From NCBI GenBank assembly GCA_029262455.1, contig JAJCZJ010000036.1:1-49583 (forward strand): a stretch of DNA of 49,583 bases. The letters run 5' to 3'. Source of the DNA: Deltaproteobacteria bacterium. Lineage in GTDB: Bacteria; Desulfobacterota; Binatia; HRBIN30; CADEER01. How positions within the stretch are numbered: position 1 is the first letter of the stretch; each line of letters opens with the position of its first letter. A program made the translations under genes and the position numbers. The notes beneath the pieces are model-generated. The model saw only the letters and a program-made list of their open reading frames with translations, had not been told where the DNA came from and ran no database searches. Of this stretch, positions 27,612-35,470 are shown one piece after another.

Positions 27612-28571
27612 CTACCGCACGCGCTCTCGACAATCCGCCAACACCGAGAGCAGGGTCTCCGACCAGTCTCGTTTTGGGCGCCAGCCTGTGTGATCCCGTA
27701 ACTTGGCCGATGAACCGACGAAGGTCGGGATGCGCCGTGGCCGGACTTTTTCGGGGTCCACTGTGACCTCGATGTCCGCACCACCGTGCGCGATCAGCTC
27801 GTCGAGGATCTGCCGGATCGAGCGCCCCACTCCAGAGCAAACGTTGTAAGCTTCGCCCCGGTGCCCTTTGTCATAGAGAGCCAAGTAAGCAGCCACTACG
27901 TCGCGTACGTCACTGAAGTCGCGGACGACATCCAGGTCGCCGACTTGCATCACTGCCGCACGCGAACCCTTCTCAATCTCCGCGATCTGCGTCGCAAAGT
28001 CCGGGCAGACAAAAACCGTTCGTTGCCCGGCCCCAGTGTGGTTGAAGGGTCGTACCCGGACGACGTCCAGCCCCTCCCCCTCGGCCCACTGGTAGGCCGC
28101 CAAATCCGCCGCCGCCTTACTCGCCGCATATGGAGTAAGCGGCCGCAGGCCGACGTTTTCATCAATGGGTAGGTCGGACTCCTCGACCAGTCCGTAAACT
28201 TCGCTTGACGCAATCGAGACGATACGCCCCTTCGGGCACAATCGGTGCATCGCCGACATGACCCGTATGGTGCCGAGCGCATTGATGTCGAAGGCCAGCG
28301 TCGGATTTTTTCTGGCGTCGGGCACGAACGCGATCCCAGCCAGGTGAAAAACACCGTCTGGCTCCACTTCGCCGATGACATTCTCAACTTCTTCGCGACT
28401 GCGCACATCGACCGCATGTTGCACGACCCCATCGAGCCCCGCGCCGGCGAGTGGATCTTCCTCCGGAGCAAAGGCTGTGCCGTGTACTTCCGCGCCGCGA
28501 TCGAGCAAGGCGCGGCTCAAGTGGCGCCCGACAAAGCCGTTGACGCCAGTTATCAAGAAGCGGTCAGACAT
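27612..28571 (-). CDS. rmd: NAD-dependent epimerase/reductase, GDP-4-keto-6-deoxy-mannose reductase type
   Basis: 319 residues of the extended SDR family. Visible are the dinucleotide loop ITGVNGFVGRHL, GVFHLAGIAFV, IASSEVYG, the catalytic Tyr/Lys pair in TPYAASKAAADL, RPFNHTGAGQ and VRDFSDVRDVVAAY. The RPFNHTG(P/A)GQ block is characteristic of Rmd, which reduces GDP-4-keto-6-deoxy-D-mannose to GDP-D-rhamnose, rather than of the GMD dehydratase. Product identity is still an inference, since related 4-ketosugar epimerases share most motifs. It sits beside a UbiA-type enzyme on the same strand, consistent with cell-surface glycan synthesis. Confidence 0.82.
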   Translation of the reverse strand: MSDRFLITGVNGFVGRHLSRALLDRGAEVHGTAFAPEEDPLAGAGLDGVVQHAVDVRSREEVENVIGEVEPDGVFHLAGIAFVPDARKNPTLAFDINALGTIRVMSAMHRLCPKGRIVSIASSEVYGLVEESDLPIDENVGLRPLTPYAASKAAADLAAYQWAEGEGLDVVRVRPFNHTGAGQRTVFVCPDFATQIAEIEKGSRAAVMQVGDLDVVRDFSDVRDVVAAYLALYDKGHRGEAYNVCSGVGRSIRQILDELIAHGGADIEVTVDPEKVRPRRIPTFVGSSAKLRDHTGWRPKRDWSETLLSVLADCRERVR

Positions 28572-28651
28572 TCCTAACGTAAACCCGGATAAATCACAGA
28601 CGTACCGAGTACGTCGCGCGCAACGGTATCCCTTTGTCGATCAATCATCAC

Positions 28652-29593
28652 TCACCGCCAATACAACAACAGAGCCGCGGTGAGAACCCAAAGCCCAACT
28701 CCGGCCTGCAGCGGGCGGTCACGCAGCAGCAAGCGTGTCGGATTGCCGCCCTCTTCCTTTTGGTGGATCAGGTAGAGGTAGCGGAAGATTCCGAACAACA
28801 CGAAGGGGATCGTCAGATACAACTTGTCCGTGCCGAGCTTGTCGTGCACTTCAGGGGACGCGGTGTACGAAGCATAGGCAATCACCGTCGAGGCGGTAAC
28901 GACCGAGATCATCTGATCGAGAAAGTACGGACTGTACTCGCTCAACGAGCTCCGGTGTTCGGTGGCATTCTCTTCGAGCAATACGATCTCGTGCCGCCGC
29001 TTCGAAAATCCGAGGAAGAGCGCCAAGAGAAAAGTGCAGATGATCAGCCAGGGCGAAATCGGAACGTCGATCGCAACGCCACCGGCAACCGCGCGGATGA
29101 CGAACCCGCTGGCGATCGCCATCACGTCGAGAATCACCATCTCCTTGAGTGAGAAGGTATAAGCGACCTGCAACAGCAGGTATCCTACCGTCAACAGGGC
29201 GAACCCTTGACCGAGGATCATCGATCCGATCACCGCCATGGCCATCAACACGACCGCCATCGCAATCGCGGACGACCGACCGATCCGGCCCGCAGGCAAC
29301 GGGCGCTTCGATTTTGAAGGGTGCTGGCGGTCACGCTCACAGTCGCGCAAATCGTTCATGACGTAAGCGCCACTCGCCACCAGACAAAAGCACGCGAACG
29401 CAGCCAAGACGCTCAAGACATCGGCGACGACGAACAGCCGCCGAGAGAACAACAGTGCGGCGAAGAGCAAAAGGTTCTTCGACCACTGCGAGGGGCGCAG
29501 CAAGTGTAGCCAATCGGAGACCGTCGCCCTCGAGGCCGTAGCGTCGGTCGCGCGATCCACCCCAACAGCCCCCGTATCACCCACATCCTTCAA
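28652..29593 (-). CDS. UbiA-family prenyltransferase, decaprenyl-phosphate phosphoribosyltransferase-like
   Basis: 313 residues with about eight or nine membrane helices. The first Asp-rich motif is MNDLRDCERDRQHPSKSKRP (NDxxDxxxD) and the second region contains YTFSLKEMVILDVMAIASGF; KRRHE follows between helices. The combination of LHLLRPSQWSKNLLLFAAL with KSKRPLPAG resembles the bacterial group that transfers phosphoribose to polyprenyl phosphate. That group supplies pentose for envelope polysaccharides in actinobacteria and occurs in many other phyla. The neighbouring Rmd-like gene fits envelope glycan synthesis. An Asp/Thr-rich N-terminal ~25 residues is unlikely to be structured. Confidence 0.82.
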   Translation of the reverse strand: MKDVGDTGAVGVDRATDATASRATVSDWLHLLRPSQWSKNLLLFAALLFSRRLFVVADVLSVLAAFACFCLVASGAYVMNDLRDCERDRQHPSKSKRPLPAGRIGRSSAIAMAVVLMAMAVIGSMILGQGFALLTVGYLLLQVAYTFSLKEMVILDVMAIASGFVIRAVAGGVAIDVPISPWLIICTFLLALFLGFSKRRHEIVLLEENATEHRSSLSEYSPYFLDQMISVVTASTVIAYASYTASPEVHDKLGTDKLYLTIPFVLFGIFRYLYLIHQKEEGGNPTRLLLRDRPLQAGVGLWVLTAALLLYWR

Positions 29594-29675
29594 TGATCTG
29601 CTCCCGTCCCAGCCAGGTACTCTTCACCAACGCTCTATTTACCAGAACGACCACCGCCTTCCCAGCGTGGACTGG

Positions 29676-29703
29676 AGTCACGAGTCACCAATCACCAATC
29701 ACC
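29676..29703. repeat. short heptamer repeat, four units of the AATCACC family
   Basis: Four consecutive heptamers, AGTCACG, AGTCACC, AATCACC and AATCACC, lie between the UbiA-type gene and the SDR gene. The reverse complement of the same family occurs as four heptamers at 3468-3494. The two loci share a 16-nt identical core in opposite orientation. Confidence 0.55.
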
Positions 29704-29783
29704 CCCCACCCTCGTCCTTGACCTACTGTCGCAGTCCTGAACAAATTGTCGATTCACCAAGAAGCAAGAAGAGGATCCAAGAT

Positions 29784-30608
29784 ATGAAGCTAATCGAAGG
29801 ACAGACCGCTATCGTCACAGGATCGGGTCGCGGCATCGGCCGGGCCATCGCCGAGCTGTTCGCCAGCCACGGCGCCAACGTCGTGATCAACGACCTCGAC
29901 GCCGATGTCGCCGAGGAAGCCGCTGAGGCGGCTCGCAAGCTCGGGGTCGAGGCGACGACGTGTGTCGGTTCGGTGACCGACAAGGAATTCCCCGAACGTC
30001 TCGTCAAGACCGCCGTCGACAAGTTCAAACGCCTCGACATCATCGTCAACAACGCCGGCTACACCAACGACGGTGTCATCCACAAGATGAGCGACGAGCA
30101 GTGGTATTCCATGATCGACTGCCACCTCACAGCGCCGTTTCGCATTCTGCGCGCCGCTTCCGGCTATTGGCGCGACTGGGCCAAACAAGAAGCCGCCGAC
30201 GGCAACCGCGTCATGCGGCGCGTCGTAAACACGTCCTCGACTTCGGGCGTCGCTGGCAACGCGGGCCAGGTGAACTACGCCGCCGGCAAGATGGGCATCG
30301 TCGGTGTCACCAAGAGCCTCGCCAAAGAATGGGGCCGCTTCAACATCACCGTCAACGCGGTCGCCTACGGCTTTGTCGAGACCCGACTCACCGCGGCCAA
30401 AGACAAGTCGCAGAAGGAAGATGTAGACGGCCAGAAAGTCGAGCTCGGCATCCCCGAGAAAGCGCGTGAGATGATGATCCGAACGATTCCACTCGGTCGC
30501 GCCGCGTCGCCCGAAGACGCCGCCGGCCCAGTCCTCTTCCTCGCCTCACCACTCGCTGACTACGTAACCGGCAACGTCGTCCTAGTAACCGGCGGAAGCT
30601 ATATGTAG
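29784..30608 (+). CDS. short-chain dehydrogenase/reductase (FabG-like)
   Basis: 274 residues from the ATG at 29784 behind an AAGAAGAGGAT ribosome site; the open frame extends 39 codons further up but without a start signal. Classical SDR features are present: cofactor loop VTGSGRGIGRAIAELF, NDLDAD, IVNNAGYTND, catalytic Ser in NTSSTSG, and Tyr-x3-Lys in NYAAGKMGIVG. The C-terminus ends ASPLADYVTGNVVLVTGGSY. This is the 3-oxoacyl reductase/hydroxyacyl dehydrogenase type, probably NADP(H)-dependent, with unknown substrate. Its stop codon is followed two bases later by the first heptamer array. Confidence 0.87.
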   Translation: MKLIEGQTAIVTGSGRGIGRAIAELFASHGANVVINDLDADVAEEAAEAARKLGVEATTCVGSVTDKEFPERLVKTAVDKFKRLDIIVNNAGYTNDGVIHKMSDEQWYSMIDCHLTAPFRILRAASGYWRDWAKQEAADGNRVMRRVVNTSSTSGVAGNAGQVNYAAGKMGIVGVTKSLAKEWGRFNITVNAVAYGFVETRLTAAKDKSQKEDVDGQKVELGIPEKAREMMIRTIPLGRAASPEDAAGPVLFLASPLADYVTGNVVLVTGGSYM

Positions 30609-30610
30609 GG

Positions 30611-30869
30611 CGGGGTACGGGGTACGGTCTACAGGGTACGGTTAAAAAAGCCCGAACCCCGCATCTGTACCCCGTACCCCGCACCCCGCATCTGTACCCC
30701 GTACCCCGCACCCCGCATCTGTACCCCGTACCCCGCACCCCGCATCTGTACCCCGTACCCCGCACTTGTACCCCGTACCCCGCACTTGTACCCCGTACCC
30801 CGCACTTGTACCCCGTACCCCGTACCCCGCACCCCGCACTTGTACCCCGTACCCCGTACCCCGCATCTA
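30611..30869. repeat. GTACCCC heptamer array 1 with mirrored left arm
   Basis: The left arm (30611-30640) has GGGGTAC units. A short A-rich spacer follows. From 30661 there are about 18 exact GTACCCC heptamers in the other orientation, in groups of two or three, with some GCACCCC variants. Groups are separated by hexamers GCATCT (five) or GCACTT (four), giving higher-order periods of 27 then 20 bp. At 30811-30835 four C4 tracts are separated by exactly 3 nt. The array occupies the whole gap between the SDR stop and the nth start. Confidence 0.92.
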
Positions 30870-30870
30870 A

Positions 30871-31563
30871 ATGGGCTCACGTAACTCAAAATCGATTTCC
30901 GTTCGCCGCCTGTTCACGGCGCTCGACAAGGAACATCCAGATGCGAAGCTCGCGCTCGACTTCGAGTCTGCGTTTCAGCTTTTGGTCGCGCTCATTCTCG
31001 CCGCCCAATCTACCGACGCGAATACGAATGAAATCACGCGAACCCTTTTTGATCGCTTCCCCGATCCCGCGTCGTTTGCCAGCGCCGAAGCCGAAGAAGT
31101 CGAGCAAGCCGTCCATTCCTCGGGCTTCTTTCGGCAAAAGGCTCGGACACTTCGAAGTTGCTGCCAGCGCCTGGTCGACGATTTCGCCGGAGAGGTACCG
31201 AGGGACCTGCCCGACTTACTGTCACTCCCGGGCGTCGGCAGAAAAACTGCCAACATTCTGCGCGGCAACGCCTGGCAAATTCCCGGTATCGGCGTCGACA
31301 CCCACGTCGGGCGTCTCTCGCTCCGGCTCGGCCTGACCGAGGAAAAGGACCCCAACAAGGTCGAGGCGGATCTGGTCGAACAGGTCCCGACAGATTCGCA
31401 GATTCGCTTCTGCCACCTCCTCCAGTACCACGGGCGCCGTATCTGCATCGCCCGTAAGCCCGATTGCCCCAAGTGCGTTCTGGCCAAAGATTGTCCCTAT
31501 CCCGACAAGACCGAGCCAGCCCTGCCGGCTAAACCGGCCAAATCCACTTGGGTTCGCAGCTAG
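30871..31563 (+). CDS. nth: endonuclease III (DNA glycosylase/AP lyase)
   Basis: 230 residues. The helix-hairpin-helix LPGVGRKTANILRG carries the Schiff-base lysine Lys125, and VDTHVGRLSLRLG carries Asp143, the same 18-residue spacing as Lys120/Asp138 in E. coli. The C-terminal [4Fe-4S] ligands are Cys-x6-Cys-x2-Cys-x5-Cys in CIARKPDCPKCVLAKDC. It removes oxidised pyrimidines and nicks the abasic site in base-excision repair. The ATG lies 3 nt after the last heptamer unit, with CTAA rather than a Shine-Dalgarno sequence before it, so array 1 forms its leader. It ends in CTAG. Confidence 0.95.
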   Translation: MGSRNSKSISVRRLFTALDKEHPDAKLALDFESAFQLLVALILAAQSTDANTNEITRTLFDRFPDPASFASAEAEEVEQAVHSSGFFRQKARTLRSCCQRLVDDFAGEVPRDLPDLLSLPGVGRKTANILRGNAWQIPGIGVDTHVGRLSLRLGLTEEKDPNKVEADLVEQVPTDSQIRFCHLLQYHGRRICIARKPDCPKCVLAKDCPYPDKTEPALPAKPAKSTWVRS

Positions 31564-31715
31564 GAGCCCACTGCACAACAGGATACGCGCTGCAATTGGT
31601 CTTTTCGCCGGCCCGCCTGTGTTTCAACCAGCTGCAACACCTCCTGCATTTTTTTGCTTGTCATTAGCTCGGTTGTTGCGCTACAGCTGGGGCAAGGCCA
31701 GACGTGGGGCGGCAT
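31560..31715 (-). CDS. possible small zinc-ribbon-like protein
   Basis: A 51-codon frame with a CPSC knuckle (HVWPCPSCSATTEL), a helical middle (MQEVLQLVETQAGRRKDQLQ) and a second Cys pair (VSCCAVG). Four cysteines could bind one metal ion. It is antisense-convergent with nth and shares a CTAG stop with it. No ribosome site precedes the ATG, and the 190-bp gap holds no other feature, so this may be a chance frame. Confidence 0.25.
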   Translation of the reverse strand: MPPHVWPCPSCSATTELMTSKKMQEVLQLVETQAGRRKDQLQRVSCCAVGS

Positions 31716-31753
31716 CGGAGACTGGGAGAACGGCCTAAGAACAACACCCGGGA

Positions 31754-32236
31754 ATGAATAGAGTAGAGATCCACGAGGTTCCGAAGGCTGCTGTCGCCGC
31801 CCACCTCGCTCAACTCGGCCTCGAGACTGAAAAGGCTCAACCCCAATCGCGCTTCGACTTCGTCGTCGAGGGCCGCATCCAGCTGGCACTGCGCGTTGCC
31901 CTCCCTAGTCCCTCAAAGCGCAGGGTCCACGTCGGTGGTCGCAGCTACTACTACGTCTACCACGCCTGGAACTTCAACTTTCATCACCGCGGCAAGGTCG
32001 GGGATCAATACGCCGACTTCTTCGCATGCGTACCGCTATCCGGCGAAGGCGAGCTCGATCTCACCAAGGCCTTTGTGATCCCATGGGACGCGATTACCGG
32101 CAAGACATTTTACCTGCCCGACTCGCGGCGCCAATACGCCGGCAAGTTCGCCCTCTACCGCAATGCCTGGGATCTCCTAACCTCGGCGGCCAACGAGCCA
32201 GCCCCAGCAGTAATCAACGAAGACGCCCACGTCTGA
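31754..32236 (+). CDS. uncharacterised protein, restriction-endonuclease-like fold suspected
   Basis: 160 residues, no signal peptide. The order of elements resembles small PD-(D/E)xK nucleases: SRFDFVVEGRIQLALRVA (Asp followed by a beta strand where ExK would stand), a Trp/aromatic strand YYYVYHAWNFNFHHRGK, then YADFFACVPLS and AFVIPWDAITGKTFYLP. The catalytic lysine position reads Arg, so the protein may be inactive or the resemblance superficial. The start ATG has only a weak ribosome site. The gene is flanked by nth and by heptamer array 2. No function is assigned. Confidence 0.65.
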   Translation: MNRVEIHEVPKAAVAAHLAQLGLETEKAQPQSRFDFVVEGRIQLALRVALPSPSKRRVHVGGRSYYYVYHAWNFNFHHRGKVGDQYADFFACVPLSGEGELDLTKAFVIPWDAITGKTFYLPDSRRQYAGKFALYRNAWDLLTSAANEPAPAVINEDAHV

Positions 32237-32247
32237 AAACAAAGGCC

Positions 32248-32436
32248 GTACCCCGTACCCCGTACCTGTACCCCGTACCCCGCAGCTGTACCCCGTACCC
32301 CGTACCCCGCAGCTGTACCCCGTACCCCGTACTTGTACCCCGTACCCCGCACCTGTACCCCGTACCCAGTACCCCGTACCCTGTACCCCGTACCCGCTAC
32401 CCCGTACCCTGTACCCCGCACCTGTACCCCGCACTT
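32248..32436. repeat. GTACCCC heptamer array 2
   Basis: About 16 exact GTACCCC heptamers in one orientation fill the gap between the 160-aa gene and sppA. They run in groups of two or three separated by GCAGCT, GTACCT, GTACTT or GCACCT hexamers. The distal third is degenerate, with GTACCCA, GTACCCT and GCTACCCC variants. No mirrored arm is visible here, unlike arrays 1 and 3. Confidence 0.92.
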
Positions 32437-32478
32437 TCCCCAGTGGCGAGACTCCTCGAGCACCGGTATACAGGTCGT

Positions 32479-33459
32479 ATGCTCAAAACGACTCGCAGCC
32501 CATGCGCTGCAGCCCTCACCTTGATGCTCGCTTTCATTAGCAGCGGATGCGTGATCGTCAGTGCCAACATCAACCCATTCGGTTCTTCGCCGGAGCCACT
32601 CGACGAACACGAGGTATCGGGCTCTGGCCGCGAGCGGATCGTACTCCTCGACATTACTGGTCCCATCACAAGCCACGCCGGCAGTTCTACGTTTGGACTC
32701 GCGTCTCGCGAGAGCACGGTCACCAAGGTCGACGCGGTCCTGCGCAAAGCACGCGAGGACGATCGGGTGCGCGCCGTCGTACTGCGCATCAACAGCCCGG
32801 GAGGTACCGTTACCGCTAGTGACGTCCTCTACGACCAAGTAAAGCGCTTCAAGTCCGATACCGGCATCCCTGTGATCGCCGAGATCCAAGACGTCGGCGC
32901 CTCGGGCGCCTATTATGCAGCCCTCGCGGCAGACGAGATCGTCGCTCACCCCACTTCGGTGATCGGCAGTATCGGCGTGGTCCTGCAGAGCGTCAACGTC
33001 ACCGGTTTGATGAGCAAGATCGGCGTGACCAATCAAACCATCGCGACCGGCGAGATGAAGGACATCGGATCCCCGCTGTCCGAGATGACCTCAGAGGAAC
33101 GACGTGTCCTGCAAAGCGTCGTCGACGATATGTACGATCGCTTCCTTGCGCTGGTCCGACAGAACCGCACCAACTTAACCGAAGAGATGGACCGGCAAAT
33201 GCAAGACGGTCGTATTTTCAGCGCGCCCCAGGCTCTCGCTGGAGGTTTAGTCGATCGCCTCGAGTACCTGGAAGAGACGATCGAGCACACGAAACGCCGC
33301 ATCGGCCTGCAAGACGCCACCGTAGTCGTCTACCGCCAGCCCGACGCCCTGGTGCGAGGCATCTATTCCCGAGCCAACCCCGCGCCAGTCCAAGTCAATC
33401 TGCTGAGTCCGGACATCATCCCCTCGTCGCCGCAGCTACTGTACCAGTGGCTGCCGTAG
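32479..33459 (+). CDS. sppA: signal peptide peptidase SppA (family S49), predicted lipoprotein
   Basis: 326 residues from the ATG at 32479. The open frame continues upstream through the repeat array, but that part is low-complexity and is not included. An N-terminal hydrophobic segment ends FISSGC, a relaxed lipobox. The S49 core has RAVVLRINSPGGTV, nucleophile Ser142 in DVGASGAYYAAL and general-base Lys194 in GEMKDIGSP, with the same 52-residue spacing as in Bacillus SppA. It degrades leftover signal peptides in the membrane. Single-domain length matches Bacillus rather than the double-length E. coli enzyme. A short gap with GGTCGT gives only a weak ribosome site. Confidence 0.92.
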   Translation: MLKTTRSPCAAALTLMLAFISSGCVIVSANINPFGSSPEPLDEHEVSGSGRERIVLLDITGPITSHAGSSTFGLASRESTVTKVDAVLRKAREDDRVRAVVLRINSPGGTVTASDVLYDQVKRFKSDTGIPVIAEIQDVGASGAYYAALAADEIVAHPTSVIGSIGVVLQSVNVTGLMSKIGVTNQTIATGEMKDIGSPLSEMTSEERRVLQSVVDDMYDRFLALVRQNRTNLTEEMDRQMQDGRIFSAPQALAGGLVDRLEYLEETIEHTKRRIGLQDATVVVYRQPDALVRGIYSRANPAPVQVNLLSPDIIPSSPQLLYQWLP

Positions 33460-33543
33460 AGAGCCGCTCCAAGCTCCCCCTCCTTACCAAGAGACTGTCG
33501 ATGAGTGCAGACTTCCAAGTCCCTTCGACCAACCCACCCGAAT

Positions 33544-33578
33544 CCCCTCTCCCTCTTGGGAGAGGGCCAGGGTGAGGG
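33544..33578. repeat. REP-like extragenic palindrome
   Basis: A perfect 9-bp stem CCCTCTCCC/GGGAGAGGG with loop TCTT (33545-33566), followed by CCAGGGTGAGGG. This layout is common as an intergenic repeat in many proteobacteria. It is the only full copy in the window and lies in the 351-bp gap between sppA and the next membrane protein. Confidence 0.6.
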
Positions 33579-33660
33579 CATCGAAATGCCAACTTCCTTC
33601 TTGCCCTTGTGCCGCAGTGCTTTCGGGCACACGGTCAAGAACGAACCCTCACCTTTCATC

Positions 33661-33694
33661 CTCTCCCGCGCGCAATGTTGGAGAGAAATTTTTT
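33661..33694 (+). terminator. possible intrinsic terminator between sppA and the membrane protein
   Basis: A CTCTCC/GGAGAG stem (33661-33666 with 33680-33685) with a 13-nt loop is followed by AAA and six T residues. Its stem sequence resembles the REP element 100 bp upstream. The rest of the gap 33460-33810 shows no gene. Confidence 0.4.
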
Positions 33695-33810
33695 GGGTCC
33701 TTGCCCGTCATTTCGAGTCAATCGACAGTCGCCCAAGCAGGGGGCTGGGGCATGGTCTTACGTCCTAAACCGTCACAAGCCACCGCAAAACCAACCACGC
33801 CGCGCCGCCA

Positions 33811-35268
33811 ATGAATCAAACAACAAACACCGATCGCCTATGGATGTTGTTCGCGGCAACCAGCGCTCTTCACTTCCTGAGCAGCAACGAAGCCGACAAC
33901 GATCTCTGGGTGCACCTTCTGCTCGGCAAACGTATCCTCGCCTCCGGCGCGATCCCGCGCATTGATGACCTGTCATTCACCGCCGCGGGTCTTCCCTGGG
34001 TCGATCACGAATGGCTCGCGCAAGTAGTTTTTTCCCTGATCTACGGCACGCTCGGAGCAACCGGTCTGTGGCTGACCAAAGTCGCGGCCGGATTCGCTAC
34101 CGCTGGGCTTGTTTGGCGCTCGATCGCAAGGACCAACGGCCCACTTCCGTTGCGCGCCTTCGTCATCGTCCTCGTCCTCGCCGCCTTGTCTCGCGGCTTT
34201 TCGATGCGACCGCAGATCTTCACTTACTTCTTCGTTGCCGCACTCTTGCACTGGCTCGACTCGCAAGAGGATCGCCCCCCGGTCCTGTCCATTGCCATTC
34301 CGGTCGTCGCGCTCTGGCTTTGCGCCTGGGCGAACCTCCACGGCGCCTTCATCGTCGGCATGGGGATGATCGGACTCTGGTCGGTTTCGCCGCCTTGGAA
34401 CCCACGCCCGACGCGTTTCGTCCTACCCGCGGTCGCCCTGCTCGCTGCCTGCTTCAACCCCTACGGCCCCTACCTCTTTACCTACATCTGGGGCGAACTG
34501 TCGGTGCCCCATCCGCTGACCGAATGGCAAGCTCCAGCACTCGGCGATCCCGCACAAGCGCCGTTTTGGATCATCTTGATCGCGACGACATTGACTCTAC
34601 CGCTGACCCGTCTACTGCGCGTCGCACCGTGGCGTGCGGTGCTATTGGTGGGAACCGCGTATCTCGCAGTGCGACACCAGCGCCATATCCCCCTCTTTGC
34701 TCTCTGCGCCGCAGCACCACTGACCGACCAAATCACCAACCTCGTCGCGAACCGTCCACAACTCGCGATCTCCGAGGCTGCGCAACGCTTGATCGGCGCA
34801 GCGGTGGCGGTCATGGCGTTGTTACAACTCGGCCTCTTTGCCCAGCGAATCGTTGACGACCGCGCCGATATAGTCTTTGAGGCAGAAGAGTATCCGGTCA
34901 ACGCAGTCCGATTCGCCAAGAAAAACAACCTCAGCGGCAGTCTGGCCCTCCCCCTCGACTGGGGCGGATACACCCTGTGGCATCTATCGCCACAGATCCA
35001 GGTATCGATGGATGGGCGATTCGCGACCGTCTACCCCCCCGATGTCGTCGAAGAGAACTTCGCATTCTTCGAAGGCAGAAACAGCGACCTGCTGACCCAA
35101 CGCAGTCCCGATTACGTGATGACACTCGGCAACGTGATCATGCCGGCCTTCGAAGCCAACGGCTACGCACCCATCTTTCGCGATCACACCGCCGTGCTCT
35201 ACGGACGCCAACCGCCCGCCCCCGTCGCCCCAACCGCAGGCCGACGCGGACGGGTGCCGTTTCCATAG
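33811..35268 (+). CDS. uncharacterised polytopic membrane protein, GT-C-like
   Basis: 485 residues with about ten hydrophobic helices and a C-terminal soluble domain of ~130 residues. The opening EADNDLWVHLLLGKRIL followed by IDDLSFTAAGLPWVDHEWLA has an acidic residue before a soluble loop and a WVDHEW motif, as in uncharacterised GT-C-type membrane proteins. After the last helix come SLALPLDWGGYTLWHLSP and VSMDGRFATVYPP, which look like the periplasmic domain of such proteins. Envelope glycosylation is the natural guess, but no donor or acceptor is known. It has no close operon partner. Confidence 0.7.
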   Translation: MNQTTNTDRLWMLFAATSALHFLSSNEADNDLWVHLLLGKRILASGAIPRIDDLSFTAAGLPWVDHEWLAQVVFSLIYGTLGATGLWLTKVAAGFATAGLVWRSIARTNGPLPLRAFVIVLVLAALSRGFSMRPQIFTYFFVAALLHWLDSQEDRPPVLSIAIPVVALWLCAWANLHGAFIVGMGMIGLWSVSPPWNPRPTRFVLPAVALLAACFNPYGPYLFTYIWGELSVPHPLTEWQAPALGDPAQAPFWIILIATTLTLPLTRLLRVAPWRAVLLVGTAYLAVRHQRHIPLFALCAAAPLTDQITNLVANRPQLAISEAAQRLIGAAVAVMALLQLGLFAQRIVDDRADIVFEAEEYPVNAVRFAKKNNLSGSLALPLDWGGYTLWHLSPQIQVSMDGRFATVYPPDVVEENFAFFEGRNSDLLTQRSPDYVMTLGNVIMPAFEANGYAPIFRDHTAVLYGRQPPAPVAPTAGRRGRVPFP

Positions 35269-35395
35269 GCGTCCGTCGCCAGCACGGTTGAATCGCCCAA
35301 GCCGAATCTCCAGGCGCAGAAGGTCGATATCGGTAGGCTAAAGCCAACCCTACCGGCCGAGCCGCAACGAAGTTCCACGGCAATTCGCGGGGACT

Positions 35396-35414
35396 CGATC
35401 CGGGGGCCGGATCG
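35396..35414. promoter_or_regulatory. perfect inverted repeat upstream of the Mrp gene
   Basis: CGATCCGG and CCGGATCG form a perfect 8-bp inverted repeat around GGG, 57 bp before the Mrp start. It could be an operator or an RNA hairpin in the leader. No T run follows. A second weaker hairpin (GGTAGG...CCTACC) lies at 35332-35354. Confidence 0.35.
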
Positions 35415-35470
35415 CCACCCAGCCAGGCCACCTCGATTATCCCTCCAATTGAGGCTAAGACTCGAAGGCG

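Noticed and set aside
30611-30869. CRISPR array
   Set aside because: The segments between units are only two kinds of hexamer (GCATCT, GCACTT) rather than unique spacers, and the repeat unit is 7 bp. No cas gene is present.
32026-32478. Long open frame running through array 2 in frame with SppA
   Set aside because: The upstream part encodes only low-complexity Tyr-Pro-Val-Pro-type residues from the repeats, and the lipoprotein signal starts cleanly at 32479.
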